A stretch of 46,579 nucleotides of DNA, taken from assembly GCA_020851325.1 (NCBI GenBank), contig JADZCY010000017.1, positions 1 to 46,579 of the forward strand, in the 5' to 3' direction. A model generated the notes under the pieces. It did not search any database. It worked only from the letters and a program-made list of their open reading frames with translations, and was not told where the DNA came from. The translations under genes and the position numbers were made by a program. Below, piece after piece: positions 22,809-31,340 of the stretch. How positions within the stretch are numbered: the stretch's first letter is position 1; each line of letters begins with the position of its first letter. This DNA is from Acidobacteriota bacterium. GTDB taxonomy: Bacteria; Acidobacteriota; Vicinamibacteria; Vicinamibacterales; UBA2999.

Positions 22809-25526
22809 TTGAGCCAGCGCCCGATAGGTGTGTTCTTGCGGTTTCCAGTAATCGTGGGCCTGTGTGCCCTCTTTCCCCTCGTCGCGGCGGCGCAGCCCGC
22901 GCCGCCTGGCGCGTCGGCCGAGGCCGGACGTGGCATGGCCTTCCAGGCCGCGCCACAGGCGCCGGCCGCCCAGCCAGCCGCCCCCGTGCGTCTGCCGCCG
23001 GATGGGTCGGCGCCGGTCATTCGCTCCATCGAGCTTCGATTCCACCCTGTCAACGAATCGCTGATCGAGCCGCAGACCTACCTCTACTACATCCAGACGC
23101 AGGCCAGCCGGCCCACCGACGGCGTGTGGGTGCCTTACGCCGACGACACCGAGCGCCTCGTCCTCGACGACTTCAAGCGCCTGTGGGCGACCAACTTCCT
23201 CGACAACTTGTGGATCGAGGTGAACGACGACCCCTACACCAACGGCGTGGTGGGGAAGCGGCTCATCTACCACATGGAAGAGCGCCCGCGCGTGAAGATC
23301 GTCGACTACACCGGGTCGACGAAGATCGAGCGCACCAAGGTCGACGAGAAAATGAAGGAGGCCGGCATCTCGCTGCGCCTCGACTCGTTTCTCGACGAGG
23401 GCGTCGTCCGGCGCGTGAAGGGGCTGGTGGCCGACCTCATGGCCGAGAAGGGCTACGAGTTCGCCGAGGTCAATTCCTCGGTGGAGCCGCTGCCCGGCGG
23501 CCCGAAGCTGGTCAAGGTGGTCTTCGACATCCAGGAAGGCCCGCAGGTGAAAGTGCGGGCCATCAACTTCGAGGGCAACGTCGAGGTCGGGGACGGCACG
23601 CTCAAGCGACAGATGAAGTCGACCAAGGAACAGTGGTTCCTGTCGTGGCTCACCGGCCGCGGCAAGTATCAGGAAGCCAAGTTCGAGGAAGACGCCGACC
23701 ACATCATCCAGTACTACCGGAACCGCGGCTACGTGCAGGCGCGCGTCGGCCAGCCGGAACTGAAGGTGCTGACCGACAGCCCCGACAAGCAGACGCGCTG
23801 GGTGCAGCTCGACATCCCGGTGGACGAAGGTCCGCGCTACAAGGTCGGCACGTTCGAATTCGACGGCAACGACGTCATCCGCTCGGATTACCTGCGGCCG
23901 CTCTACAAGCTGAAGCCGGGCGACTGGTACAGCGAGAAGCGCATCCGCGACGGCCTGATCAAGTCGCGCGAGGCGTACGGCGCCGGCGGCTACTTCGAGT
24001 TCACCGGCTATCCCGACCTCGGGTTCCAGGAAGCGGCCGAAGGCCCCATCGCCGGCCCCGCCGAGCCTACCGTCAACGTGACGATGCGCCTCACGGAAGG
24101 CGAGCGCTATTTCGTCAATCGCCTCACGTTCACCGGTAACACCACGACGCGCGACAACGTCATCCGCCGCGAAATGCGGATCGTCGAAGGCAACGTCTTC
24201 AACACCGAGGCGCTGAAGTTCAGCGTCCGCCGCCTCAATCAGCTCGGCTACTTCAAGAACCTCGAAGAGCAGGGCGGCCAGGGCGTCGACGTGCAGAAGA
24301 CGCCGAACTCGAAGAGCGAAGTCGACGTCACGCTCAAGCTCGAAGAACAGAACCGCAACCAGTTGACCTTCGGCGCCGGCGTGTCGCAGTTCGAGGGCTT
24401 CTTCGGCCAGTTGTCGTTCCAGACGGCCAACTTCCTCGGCCGCGGCGAGTCGCTCACGGTGTCGGCGCAGGTCGGGTCGCGCGCCGAGAACTACCAGCTC
24501 GCCTTCACCGAGCCGTTCCTGTTCGACCGCGCCATCACCGGCGGCTTCGACATCTACAAGCGCACGCTGCGGTACATCGATCAGTTCACGCAGGAATCGA
24601 TCGGCGGCAATTTGTCGACCGGCTTCCCGCTGGCGAACTTCTCGCGCATGTTCTTCACCTACAGCTACGAGCGCGTGCGGGTGACGGAACTGAACCCCTT
24701 CTACAACAACCCGCAGCTGATTGCGCAGAACCCGTTCCTCGCCGACTCGCTGCTGCTCGGCGCCGGCGGCCGCCGCACCATCAGCAAGGTCGTGCCGAGC
24801 TTCATCCACAACACGATCGACAACCCGATCTTCCCGAACATGGGCCGGCGCGTCACCGCCAGCTTCGACTTCGCCGGTCCGGGCGGCAACACCTACTTCA
24901 TCAAGCCGCGCCTCGAGGCGGTGCAGTTGTGGCGGATGACGCCGCGCACCACCCTCGGCGTGCGCGGACAGATCGAGTACATCCGTCCCTACGGCGACAC
25001 GGTGGCGCTGCCGATCTACGAGTCGCTGTTCCTCGGCGGTGAATACAGCGTCCGCGGCTTCGACATCCGCTCGATCGGCCCGCGCGACCTGCGCACGGGC
25101 CTGGTGCTCGGCGGCAACAAGAGCCTGCTCTTCAACGCCGAGTACATGATCTCGATCGCCGGGCCGGTGCGCCTGATTCTGTTCTACGACGCCGGGCAGA
25201 TCCGCGAGCGCGGGCAGTCGTTCGCGTTCAAGGAAGACATCACCGAGGTCATTCCGGCCATCGCGCCGCCGATCCTGACCGACCCGTTCCTGACCAGCAC
25301 CAATCTGACGGACCGCGACGCGCCGGAACCAATCACGCGCATCATCGGCGAGCGCAGCGCGTTCAAGACGTCCACGGGCGCGGAAATCCGCTTCTTCATG
25401 CCGGTGCTGAACGTGCCGTTCCGGTTGATCTTCGCGGTGAACCCGCAGCGCGGCGGCATCTACACCAACCGACTGCAGCCGGCACGGCTCTTCCAGTTCC
25501 GCTTCGCCGTGGGGTCAACGTTCTAG
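22809..25526 (+). CDS. bamA: Outer-membrane protein assembly factor BamA
   Basis: This large protein (905 residues from the TTG at 22809; a GTG at 22830 is an alternative) has a signal peptide (FPVIVGLCALFPLVAAAQ), an Ala/Pro-rich stretch, several POTRA domains (about 65-480) and a C-terminal 16-strand barrel. Barrel signatures include the loop-6 lid motif SVRGFDIRS and a terminal aromatic strand (FQFRFAVGSTF). BamA inserts beta-barrel proteins into the outer membrane. The skp and lipid A genes that follow are its normal neighbours. A lipoprotein gene on the other strand separates it from skp. Confidence 0.95.
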   Translation: MSQRPIGVFLRFPVIVGLCALFPLVAAAQPAPPGASAEAGRGMAFQAAPQAPAAQPAAPVRLPPDGSAPVIRSIELRFHPVNESLIEPQTYLYYIQTQASRPTDGVWVPYADDTERLVLDDFKRLWATNFLDNLWIEVNDDPYTNGVVGKRLIYHMEERPRVKIVDYTGSTKIERTKVDEKMKEAGISLRLDSFLDEGVVRRVKGLVADLMAEKGYEFAEVNSSVEPLPGGPKLVKVVFDIQEGPQVKVRAINFEGNVEVGDGTLKRQMKSTKEQWFLSWLTGRGKYQEAKFEEDADHIIQYYRNRGYVQARVGQPELKVLTDSPDKQTRWVQLDIPVDEGPRYKVGTFEFDGNDVIRSDYLRPLYKLKPGDWYSEKRIRDGLIKSREAYGAGGYFEFTGYPDLGFQEAAEGPIAGPAEPTVNVTMRLTEGERYFVNRLTFTGNTTTRDNVIRREMRIVEGNVFNTEALKFSVRRLNQLGYFKNLEEQGGQGVDVQKTPNSKSEVDVTLKLEEQNRNQLTFGAGVSQFEGFFGQLSFQTANFLGRGESLTVSAQVGSRAENYQLAFTEPFLFDRAITGGFDIYKRTLRYIDQFTQESIGGNLSTGFPLANFSRMFFTYSYERVRVTELNPFYNNPQLIAQNPFLADSLLLGAGGRRTISKVVPSFIHNTIDNPIFPNMGRRVTASFDFAGPGGNTYFIKPRLEAVQLWRMTPRTTLGVRGQIEYIRPYGDTVALPIYESLFLGGEYSVRGFDIRSIGPRDLRTGLVLGGNKSLLFNAEYMISIAGPVRLILFYDAGQIRERGQSFAFKEDITEVIPAIAPPILTDPFLTSTNLTDRDAPEPITRIIGERSAFKTSTGAEIRFFMPVLNVPFRLIFAVNPQRGGIYTNRLQPARLFQFRFAVGSTF

Positions 25527-25556
25527 CGCGCCGCGCTCCCGCGGGGCAGCCGCGCT
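25525..25556. terminator. Possible hairpin between convergent bamA and lipoprotein genes
   Basis: AGCGCG (25525-25530) and CGCGCT (25551-25556) are complementary and enclose a smaller CCGC/GCGG stem. The structure spans the end of bamA and the convergent lipoprotein stop. There is no T-tract, so the terminator role is weakly supported. Confidence 0.25.
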
Positions 25557-25969
25557 CAGGGATGCGTGACGACGATCTCGTAGGAGACGGGTTCGATGAA
25601 TCGCCCGACGTCGCGGATGCGGACGCACAGCGCGCCGGTCTGCGCGACGTTGCCGTAGAGCACCGAGGTCTGCACGGCGGAGTCGTTCGAGATGCGTTCG
25701 GTGCAGCCGGTGCCGTTCCACTCTCCGAGGGCGAGCCCCGAGACGATGGCCGAATCAGGACCGATGGCGGTCAGCGTCGCGGTGATGCTGCCGGAGGTGG
25801 AGGCCGTGAACGTATGCGTCGCCGCACCGTTGACGCCAACCGTGCCGGCAAAGGTTTCGGTGATCACCGGGGGCGTCGGCGTGGTCGGGCTGTCGGCGGC
25901 ATCGTCGCCACAGGCTGGCGCGACGGCAAGGATCGCGACGAGCGCGAGCGAACGGAACAAGCGGGACAT
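25556..25969 (-). CDS. Predicted lipoprotein of unknown function
   Basis: This 137-residue protein has a lipoprotein signal (MSRLFRSLALVAILAVAPAC) with Cys20 at the lipobox, followed by an acidic and Thr/Pro-rich spacer (GDDAADSPTTPTPP). The remaining 95 residues look beta-rich, with two cysteines (GTGCTER and GALCVRI) that may form a disulphide; GTVGVNGAATHTFTAS resembles bacterial pre-peptidase-type beta domains. It lies on the opposite strand between bamA and skp, an unusual place. The start is 46 bp from the skp start and the two promoters overlap. Confidence 0.75.
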   Translation of the reverse strand: MSRLFRSLALVAILAVAPACGDDAADSPTTPTPPVITETFAGTVGVNGAATHTFTASTSGSITATLTAIGPDSAIVSGLALGEWNGTGCTERISNDSAVQTSVLYGNVAQTGALCVRIRDVGRFIEPVSYEIVVTHP

Positions 25970-25975
25970 ACGAAG

Positions 25976-25984
25976 TAGTATAAG
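25976..25984. promoter_or_regulatory. Overlapping divergent -10 elements (lipoprotein and skp)
   Basis: AGTATAAG reads as TATACT on the minus strand (25981-25976, 6 bp from the lipoprotein ATG) and TATAAG on the plus strand (25979-25984, 31 bp before ATG 26016). The two -10 boxes share three bases, so the polymerases should compete. Confidence 0.4.
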
Positions 25985-26033
25985 ATGCCGGGTTGGTCAT
26001 TGCACCCGAAGGATCATGAAAGGATTGACTGGA

Positions 26034-26660
26034 ATGAAAGGTTTTGCCGTGATCGGCACCCTCACTCTGATGGCTGCGACGCCGGCGCTGGCGCTGGCGC
26101 AGACGCCCGCGCCGGCTCCGTCCACCGCCAAGCCCGCCGCGCCGCAGGCGCCGGCTCCAGCTCCTGAGCCACCGCGTCCGTTCCCCGAGGGCTCCAAGGT
26201 CGCGTTCGTCGTGTTGCAGCGGATCGCCAACGAGTCGGCCGAAGGCAAGACGGCGACGGGTCGCATCCAGGCGCTGCAGCAGAAGAAGGCAGCCGAGCTC
26301 AACGAGAAGAACAAGCAACTGCAGACGGCGCAGCAGCGTCTCGAGAAGGAAGCCAGCCTGCTCAGCGCGACGGCGGCCGGCGAACTGCAGAAGCAGGTGG
26401 CGCGTCTCCAGCAGGAGATCCAGCGCTTCACCGAGGACGCCCAGGGCGAGGTGCAGGAACTGCAGCAGCAGTTGCAGCAGGAATTCCAGGTGCGTCTCGA
26501 ACCGGTGCTGCAGGAGATCGGCCGCGAAAAGGGGCTGCACTTCATCTTCAATGGTCCTGACGCCGGCCTCGTCTGGGCCGACACGGCCCTCGACATCTCC
26601 GGCGACGTCATCAAGAAGCTCGACGCCAAGCCGGCCGGCACCAAGCCTCCGGCCCAGTGA
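26034..26660 (+). CDS. skp: Periplasmic chaperone Skp/OmpH
   Basis: The product from ATG 26034 is 208 residues; the in-frame ATG at 26016 would add six residues (MKGLTG) and is a close alternative. It has a signal peptide (FAVIGTLTLMAATPALALAQ), an Ala/Pro-rich spacer, a beta strand VAFVVLQRIANES and a long charged coiled coil (about 85-160, rich in Gln, Lys and Glu) typical of Skp tentacles, then a final strand (LHFIFN). Skp holds unfolded outer-membrane proteins for BamA. It overlaps the next gene by four bases (GTGA). Confidence 0.92.
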   Translation: MKGFAVIGTLTLMAATPALALAQTPAPAPSTAKPAAPQAPAPAPEPPRPFPEGSKVAFVVLQRIANESAEGKTATGRIQALQQKKAAELNEKNKQLQTAQQRLEKEASLLSATAAGELQKQVARLQQEIQRFTEDAQGEVQELQQQLQQEFQVRLEPVLQEIGREKGLHFIFNGPDAGLVWADTALDISGDVIKKLDAKPAGTKPPAQ

Positions 26661-27910
26661 CGCCCGCCGGCATCCCGCGCGTTCTCGACCGCCTGCGCGA
26701 CCGCTATCCCTCGCTGCTCGTCGATCGCATCGACGAGCACGAGCCGGGGCGGCGCATGGTCGCCGTCAAGAACGTCACCGTCAACGAGGAGTTCTTCCAG
26801 GGCCATTACCCGGGAACGCCGCTCCTGCCCGCTGTCCTCACCATCGAGGCGCTCGCCCAGGTGGCGACGCTCCTCATCATCGAGGAGCGGAGCGGCCGTC
26901 CGGCCGGCCATGTCTCGCTGCGCGGCGTCAATCGCGCCAAGTTCCGCCGTCAGGTGGTGCCCGGCGATCGCCTGCGGCTCGAGGTCACCATTGGTCGTCG
27001 CATCGGTCCGCTCGTCCACGTCGATGGGCTGGCGCTGGTCGATGACCAGACGGTCGCCGAGGCGGAACTCCTCATCGCCGTCCGTCCCGACGGCACGGAC
27101 ATCGACCAGACCGCGCGTGTGCATCCTTCCGCGCGCGTCGGCGCCGGCACCATCGTTGGCCCGCACGCAGTCGTTGGACCGAAGGTCACCATCGGCGAGC
27201 ACTGCCGCATCGGCGCCTCCTGCGTCATCGACGGCAACACGACGATCGGCAACGAGACCGAGATCTTCCCGTTTGCCTCGATCGGCCTGCCGCCGCAGGA
27301 TCTGAAGTACCGCGGCGAGGACACGCGGCTGGTCATCGGCGCGCGCAACATCTTCCGCGAGTTCGTCACCATCAACCGCGGCACTGCCGGCGGCGGCGGC
27401 CAGACGGAGATTGGCGACGACAACCTGTTCATGGCCTACGCGCACGTCGCCCACGACTGCCACATCGGCCATCACACGATCTTCGGCAACGCCGCGACGC
27501 TGGGCGGTCATGTCACCGTCGAGGACTACGCGACCATCAGCGCCTACTCCGGCGTGCACCAGTTCTGTCGTGTCGGCCGCCACGCCTTCATCGGCGGCTA
27601 CTCGGTGGTCACCAAGGACGCGCTGCCGTTCGCCAAGTCGGTCGGCAATCGCGCCCGTGTCTACGGCGTCAACAAGATTGGTCTCATCCGCCGCGGCTTC
27701 ACCGAAGCGCGGGTCGGCCAGTTGAAGCGCGCCTATCGCTACCTGCTGCAGTCGAAGCTCAACACGACGCAGGCGCTGCAACAGATCGAACAGGATCCGA
27801 CGCTCGCCTGCGACGAGGTCGGCTACCTCGTCGAGTTCATCCGCACCGCCACACGCGGCGTCATCCTGCGTCGCGGCGGCCGTCGATCGGACGATGCCGC
27901 GGACGAGTGA
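26657..27910 (+). CDS. Fusion: FabZ-type hydroxyacyl-ACP dehydratase + LpxA UDP-GlcNAc acyltransferase
   Basis: One 417-residue frame starting at GTG combines two normally separate proteins. Residues 1-150 are a hot-dog dehydratase with catalytic His50 in QGHYPGTP and Glu64 in [10 protein letters not shown]; the usual PGVL reads PAVL. Residues from about 155 are LpxA: left-handed beta-helix hexapeptides, the catalytic pair His263 and His266 in AHVAHDC (matching His122 and His125 of E. coli LpxA), GVHQFC and a helical C-terminal bundle. FabZ makes 2-enoyl-ACP from 3-hydroxyacyl-ACP while LpxA uses 3-hydroxyacyl-ACP for lipid A, so the halves compete for one substrate. No lpxD lies between skp and this gene. 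Confidence 0.92.
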   Translation: MTPAGIPRVLDRLRDRYPSLLVDRIDEHEPGRRMVAVKNVTVNEEFFQGHYPGTPLLPAVLTIEALAQVATLLIIEERSGRPAGHVSLRGVNRAKFRRQVVPGDRLRLEVTIGRRIGPLVHVDGLALVDDQTVAEAELLIAVRPDGTDIDQTARVHPSARVGAGTIVGPHAVVGPKVTIGEHCRIGASCVIDGNTTIGNETEIFPFASIGLPPQDLKYRGEDTRLVIGARNIFREFVTINRGTAGGGGQTEIGDDNLFMAYAHVAHDCHIGHHTIFGNAATLGGHVTVEDYATISAYSGVHQFCRVGRHAFIGGYSVVTKDALPFAKSVGNRARVYGVNKIGLIRRGFTEARVGQLKRAYRYLLQSKLNTTQALQQIEQDPTLACDEVGYLVEFIRTATRGVILRRGGRRSDDAADE

Positions 27911-27914
27911 CTGC

Positions 27915-28751
27915 ATGACGCTGGGGCTGATTGCCGGCAACGGCCGGTTTCCGTTCCTCGTGCTCGACGCGGCACGCGCCATGGGCTACGAGGTCACCGT
28001 CGTCGCCATCCGCGAGGAGTGCGATCGCGACATCGAGAAGGCCGCGGCCACGCCCGGTCCTCCGGCCACGGTGGAGTGGATCTCGCTCGGTCAACTCGGC
28101 GGCTGGATCAGGATCCTGAAGGCCGGCGGCGCCACGCGCGCGGTGATGGCCGGTCAGGTCAAGCACACCAAGATCTTCGGCGGCATCGTTCCCGACATGA
28201 CGGCGTTGTCGGTGTTGATGCGTCTCAAGTCGAAGAACACCGACGCGCTCATCGCCGCCGCGGCCGACGTGCTGAAGGACCACGGCATCGACCTGATCGA
28301 CTCGACGGAACTGCTGCGGCCGATGCTGGCGAGCGAAGGCGTGATGACCGAGCGCGCGCCGTCGGCGGACGAGCAGAAGGATCTGGAGTTCGGTTATCGC
28401 ATGGCCGACGTGATCGCCGGGCTCGACATCGGCCAGACGATTGCCGTCAAGCACCAGGCGGTGGTGGCGGTCGAGGCGATGGAGGGCACGGACGCCGCGA
28501 TCTCGCGCGCCGGAGACCTCGCCGGCGACGGCGTCGCCATCGTGAAGGTGGCCAAGCCGGGACAGGACATGCGCTTCGACGTGCCGGTGGTGGGCATTGC
28601 CACCATTCAGGTGATGCGCGTCGCCGGGGCGCGGCTGTTGTCGCTCGATGCCGGCCGGACGCTGATGTTCGAGAAGCCGGCGATGATCGCAGCCGCCAAT
28701 GAATCCGGCATTGCCATCGTCGGTCGCGCCGCGCCGAAGGTGACGGCATGA
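27915..28751 (+). CDS. lpxI: UDP-2,3-diacylglucosamine pyrophosphatase LpxI
   Basis: The preferred ATG at 27915 lies 4 bp after the fusion gene; an ATG at 27894 would overlap it. The 278-residue product begins [19 protein letters not shown], the LpxI (DUF1009) hallmark, and retains VMAGQVKH, the K-N-TDA-I stretch and the C-terminal GATTIQ-type block ([10 protein letters not shown]). LpxI hydrolyses UDP-2,3-diacylglucosamine to lipid X in organisms lacking LpxH. The placement right after lpxA fits. It overlaps the next gene by ATGA. Confidence 0.93.
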   Translation: MTLGLIAGNGRFPFLVLDAARAMGYEVTVVAIREECDRDIEKAAATPGPPATVEWISLGQLGGWIRILKAGGATRAVMAGQVKHTKIFGGIVPDMTALSVLMRLKSKNTDALIAAAADVLKDHGIDLIDSTELLRPMLASEGVMTERAPSADEQKDLEFGYRMADVIAGLDIGQTIAVKHQAVVAVEAMEGTDAAISRAGDLAGDGVAIVKVAKPGQDMRFDVPVVGIATIQVMRVAGARLLSLDAGRTLMFEKPAMIAAANESGIAIVGRAAPKVTA

Positions 28752-29683
28752 GCCAGCCGCTGCGTGTCGGCGTGATTGGCGTCGGCCATCTGGGCCGGCA
28801 CCACGCGCGCGTGATGGCCTCGCTGCCTGACGTGTCGCTGGTTGGTGTCGTCGATGCCGACACGTCGCGCGCCGCCGAGGTGGCGGCAGCGCACAACACG
28901 CGCGTCGTCGCCAGCGTCGAGAACCTGATTGGTCAGGTTGACGCCGTCACTGTTGCAGTGCCGACCGAGGCGCACGCCGCCGTCGCGCTGCCGTTGATGA
29001 CCGCCGGCATTCATGTGCTGGTCGAGAAGCCGATGACCCGCTCGCTGACCGAAGCGGACGCACTGCTGAAGGCGGCACGAGACGCCGGCGTGGTGCTCGC
29101 GGTGGGACACATCGAGCATTTCAATCCCGCCGTGCAGGCGGCGCGGTCGCACATCACGGCGCCGCGCTTCATCGAGGTCCATCGTCTCGGCACCTTTCCC
29201 GAGCGCAGCCTCGACATCGACGTCGTCTTCGATCTGATGATTCACGACATCGGTCTCGTGCTGGAACTGGTCGGCAGCGAGGTGACGGCGATCGACGCCG
29301 TCGGCGTGCCGGTGCTGACGCCGCGGGTCGATATCGCCAACGCGCGGTTGACGTTTGCCAACGGCTGCATCGCCAACCTGACGGCCAGCCGCATCTCGCG
29401 GGATCAGACGCGCAAGATCCGCTTCTTCCAGCAGAACACCTACCTGTCCATCGACTACAAGGCGCAGGAAGTGGAAGTGTGGCGGCTGGTGCCGCAGCCG
29501 GGGGCGATGCCGAAGATCGACGGCGGCAAGCTCGACGTGCAGCGCGACGAACCGCTCAAGCGCGAGCTGATGGATTTCGTGCAGGCCGTGCGCGAGCGCC
29601 GGGCCCCCGGCGTCACCGGCGAGCAGGGCCGCGCCGCGCTGGTACTGGCCACGGAGATCGTGGCGCGAATGGGACACGCATGA
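28748..29683 (+). CDS. Gfo/Idh/MocA-family sugar dehydrogenase (GnnA-like, lipid A locus)
   Basis: This 311-residue oxidoreductase has the Rossmann motif [15 protein letters not shown], the family EKPMT block (Lys near residue 97) and HIEHFNPA, as in nucleotide-sugar dehydrogenases. The location, directly after lpxA-lpxI, recalls GnnA, which oxidises the 3-OH of UDP-GlcNAc so that GnnB can install a 3-amino group for amide-linked lipid A. No GnnB-type aminotransferase is present in the window, so this role is inference. An alternative is an unrelated UDP-sugar or inositol-type dehydrogenase. It overlaps both neighbours by four bases. Confidence 0.85.
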   Translation: MSQPLRVGVIGVGHLGRHHARVMASLPDVSLVGVVDADTSRAAEVAAAHNTRVVASVENLIGQVDAVTVAVPTEAHAAVALPLMTAGIHVLVEKPMTRSLTEADALLKAARDAGVVLAVGHIEHFNPAVQAARSHITAPRFIEVHRLGTFPERSLDIDVVFDLMIHDIGLVLELVGSEVTAIDAVGVPVLTPRVDIANARLTFANGCIANLTASRISRDQTRKIRFFQQNTYLSIDYKAQEVEVWRLVPQPGAMPKIDGGKLDVQRDEPLKRELMDFVQAVRERRAPGVTGEQGRAALVLATEIVARMGHA

Positions 29684-30552
29684 TCAAGATCGACATCAAC
29701 ACGGCCATTGCGACGCGCGCGCTGGCCGGCGAAGTGCTCACCGAGGCCGAACTGCTCGAAGCGGATTCCGCCGACGTGCTGTCGCTCGGCATGCTGGCCG
29801 ACGATGTGCGGCGGGCGCGGGTGGGCGAGGGCGTGACGTACAGGCGCGTGCTGGACCTCGACGCACCGGGACTGTCCGAGGGGCAACGCGACGCTGCCCT
29901 TGCGAGTGCCGATGCGCTGGCGCTGACGATACTGCCCGAGACGCTCGAGGAGTTGATCGAACGCGTGCGCACGGCGCGGGCGCTCTCCACGCGTCCACTC
30001 ATCGGCTTCGGTCTCGACGACCTGCTGGCGCGCGACTACGACTCGCTGCCGGCGGTGCTCGGCGCGCTCAAGGCGGCGGGACTGGACGCCATCGCGTCGG
30101 TGCCGGTGGACACGGTCTCGGTAGACGATGCGGGTCTGGTAGTGGCATCGGGCCTCGGCGTCGATGCGATCACCGTGCGCCAGGCGGTGGAGAGCGGGCG
30201 GACGGAAATCGTGCGGCACCTGCGGACGTTCGCGGCCGCCGTACCGGCGCGGGCGGTGGCGCCGCTGTCGATCGAGCAGTCGGTGACGACGCCGACGACC
30301 GGCTACAGCGACGTGCGCCTGGTCGGATTGGCGCGTCTGGCGCTGCCGTCGGTGCGCGTCATCCAGGTGAGCTGGCAGCAATATGGCCCAAAGCTGGCCC
30401 AGGTGGCGTTGACCTTCGGCGCCAATCACCTGGACCGCGTGTCGCCGATCGACGATCCGGCGCTTGGCACGAGGCGCACCAGCATCGAAGACGTCCGGCG
30501 AAATATCCAGGCGGCCGGGCTGACGCCGGTGGACCCGGCCGAATCGCGATGA
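29680..30552 (+). CDS. Cysteine-free MqnE/MqnC-like protein (radical-SAM fold without the cluster motif)
   Basis: The ATG overlaps the previous stop (ATGA), giving 290 residues. Comparison with the MqnC encoded 1.7 kb downstream shows collinear similarity over the whole barrel. LLEADSADVLSLGMLADDVRR aligns with the MqnC start (WWLGRMADLVRQ); LPAVLGALKAAGLDAI aligns with VPEVIARLIDAGLDSI; PTTGYSDVRLVGLARLALPS and GPKLAQVALTFGANHLD align with EATGIEYLRTLAVARLVLDN and GGKVGQLSLAFGANDMG. The radical-SAM CxxxCxxC loop is gone and the protein has no cysteine at all, so it cannot hold the usual 4Fe-4S cluster. It overlaps mqnA by four bases. Function unknown: a structural partner of MqnE/MqnC or a new activity are both possible. 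Confidence 0.8.
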   Translation: MIKIDINTAIATRALAGEVLTEAELLEADSADVLSLGMLADDVRRARVGEGVTYRRVLDLDAPGLSEGQRDAALASADALALTILPETLEELIERVRTARALSTRPLIGFGLDDLLARDYDSLPAVLGALKAAGLDAIASVPVDTVSVDDAGLVVASGLGVDAITVRQAVESGRTEIVRHLRTFAAAVPARAVAPLSIEQSVTTPTTGYSDVRLVGLARLALPSVRVIQVSWQQYGPKLAQVALTFGANHLDRVSPIDDPALGTRRTSIEDVRRNIQAAGLTPVDPAESR

Positions 30553-31340
30553 CCCGCGCCCGCGTCGGCGCGGTGTCGTACCTGAACACGCGGCCGCTCG
30601 TCTACGGCATGCGGCAGCAGCCGGACCTGTTCGACCTGCGTTTCGACGTGCCGTCGGTGTGCGCGACGCTGCTGCACGAGGGACGCGTCGACCTCGGGCT
30701 CGTGCCGGCGATCGAGTATCTGCGGGACGACTATGCCGTGGTGCCGGACGTGTCGATCGCGGCCGACGGACGCGTCGACTCGGTGGCGGTGTTCACGAAG
30801 GTGCCGATCGAGCGTGTGCGCACGCTGGCGCTCGACACCAGTTCACGCACCTCCGCGGCGTTGACGCGGATCCTGTGCGAGCGCCACTGGGGCATCGCGC
30901 CAGTGTTCACGCCGGCGGACCCCGACATCGATCGCATGCTGGCCACGGCCGATGCGGCGCTCGTGATCGGCGACCCGGCGCTCGAGATTGATGCGGATGC
31001 CGCCGGGGCCGAGAAGATCGATCTCGGCGAGGCGTGGCAGGCGTACACCGGCCTGCCGTTCGTGTTCGCGATGTGGACCGGTCGGTCTGGCGTCATCAGC
31101 CGCGAGCACGTGGCGGCGGTGCAGGCGTCGCGCGACGCCGGTGTGGCCGCGCTCGACGTGATTGCCCGCGAGGTATCGGAGGGCGACGCCGACCGCGAAG
31201 CGCGGAGCCTCGCCTATCTGCGTGATACTCTCGACTTCGGCCTCGGCGAACGTGAACGTGCCGGCCTGGCCCGGTTTCATCACCTGGCCGTGGACCTCGG
31301 CCTCGCTCCGGCCCATCGTCCGCTGCGGTTTCTGCCATGA
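30549..31340 (+). CDS. mqnA: Chorismate dehydratase MqnA (menaquinone, futalosine route)
   Basis: MqnA dehydrates chorismate to 3-[(1-carboxyvinyl)oxy]benzoate, the first committed step of the futalosine menaquinone pathway. The 263-residue protein has the periplasmic-binding-protein-like fold and its typical opening VGAVSYLNTRPLVYGM, the VPSVCATLLHEGRVDLGLVP substrate-pocket region (in pieces), SSRTS and the LPFVFAMW block. It is bounded by ATGA overlaps on both sides, between the cysteine-free MqnE/C-like gene and mqnC. Confidence 0.94.
   Translation: MTRARVGAVSYLNTRPLVYGMRQQPDLFDLRFDVPSVCATLLHEGRVDLGLVPAIEYLRDDYAVVPDVSIAADGRVDSVAVFTKVPIERVRTLALDTSSRTSAALTRILCERHWGIAPVFTPADPDIDRMLATADAALVIGDPALEIDADAAGAEKIDLGEAWQAYTGLPFVFAMWTGRSGVISREHVAAVQASRDAGVAALDVIAREVSEGDADREARSLAYLRDTLDFGLGERERAGLARFHHLAVDLGLAPAHRPLRFLP

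Noticed and set aside
22731-24809. 692-codon minus-strand frame opposite bamA
   Set aside because: No ribosome site, no domain, and exact overlap with well-supported bamA.
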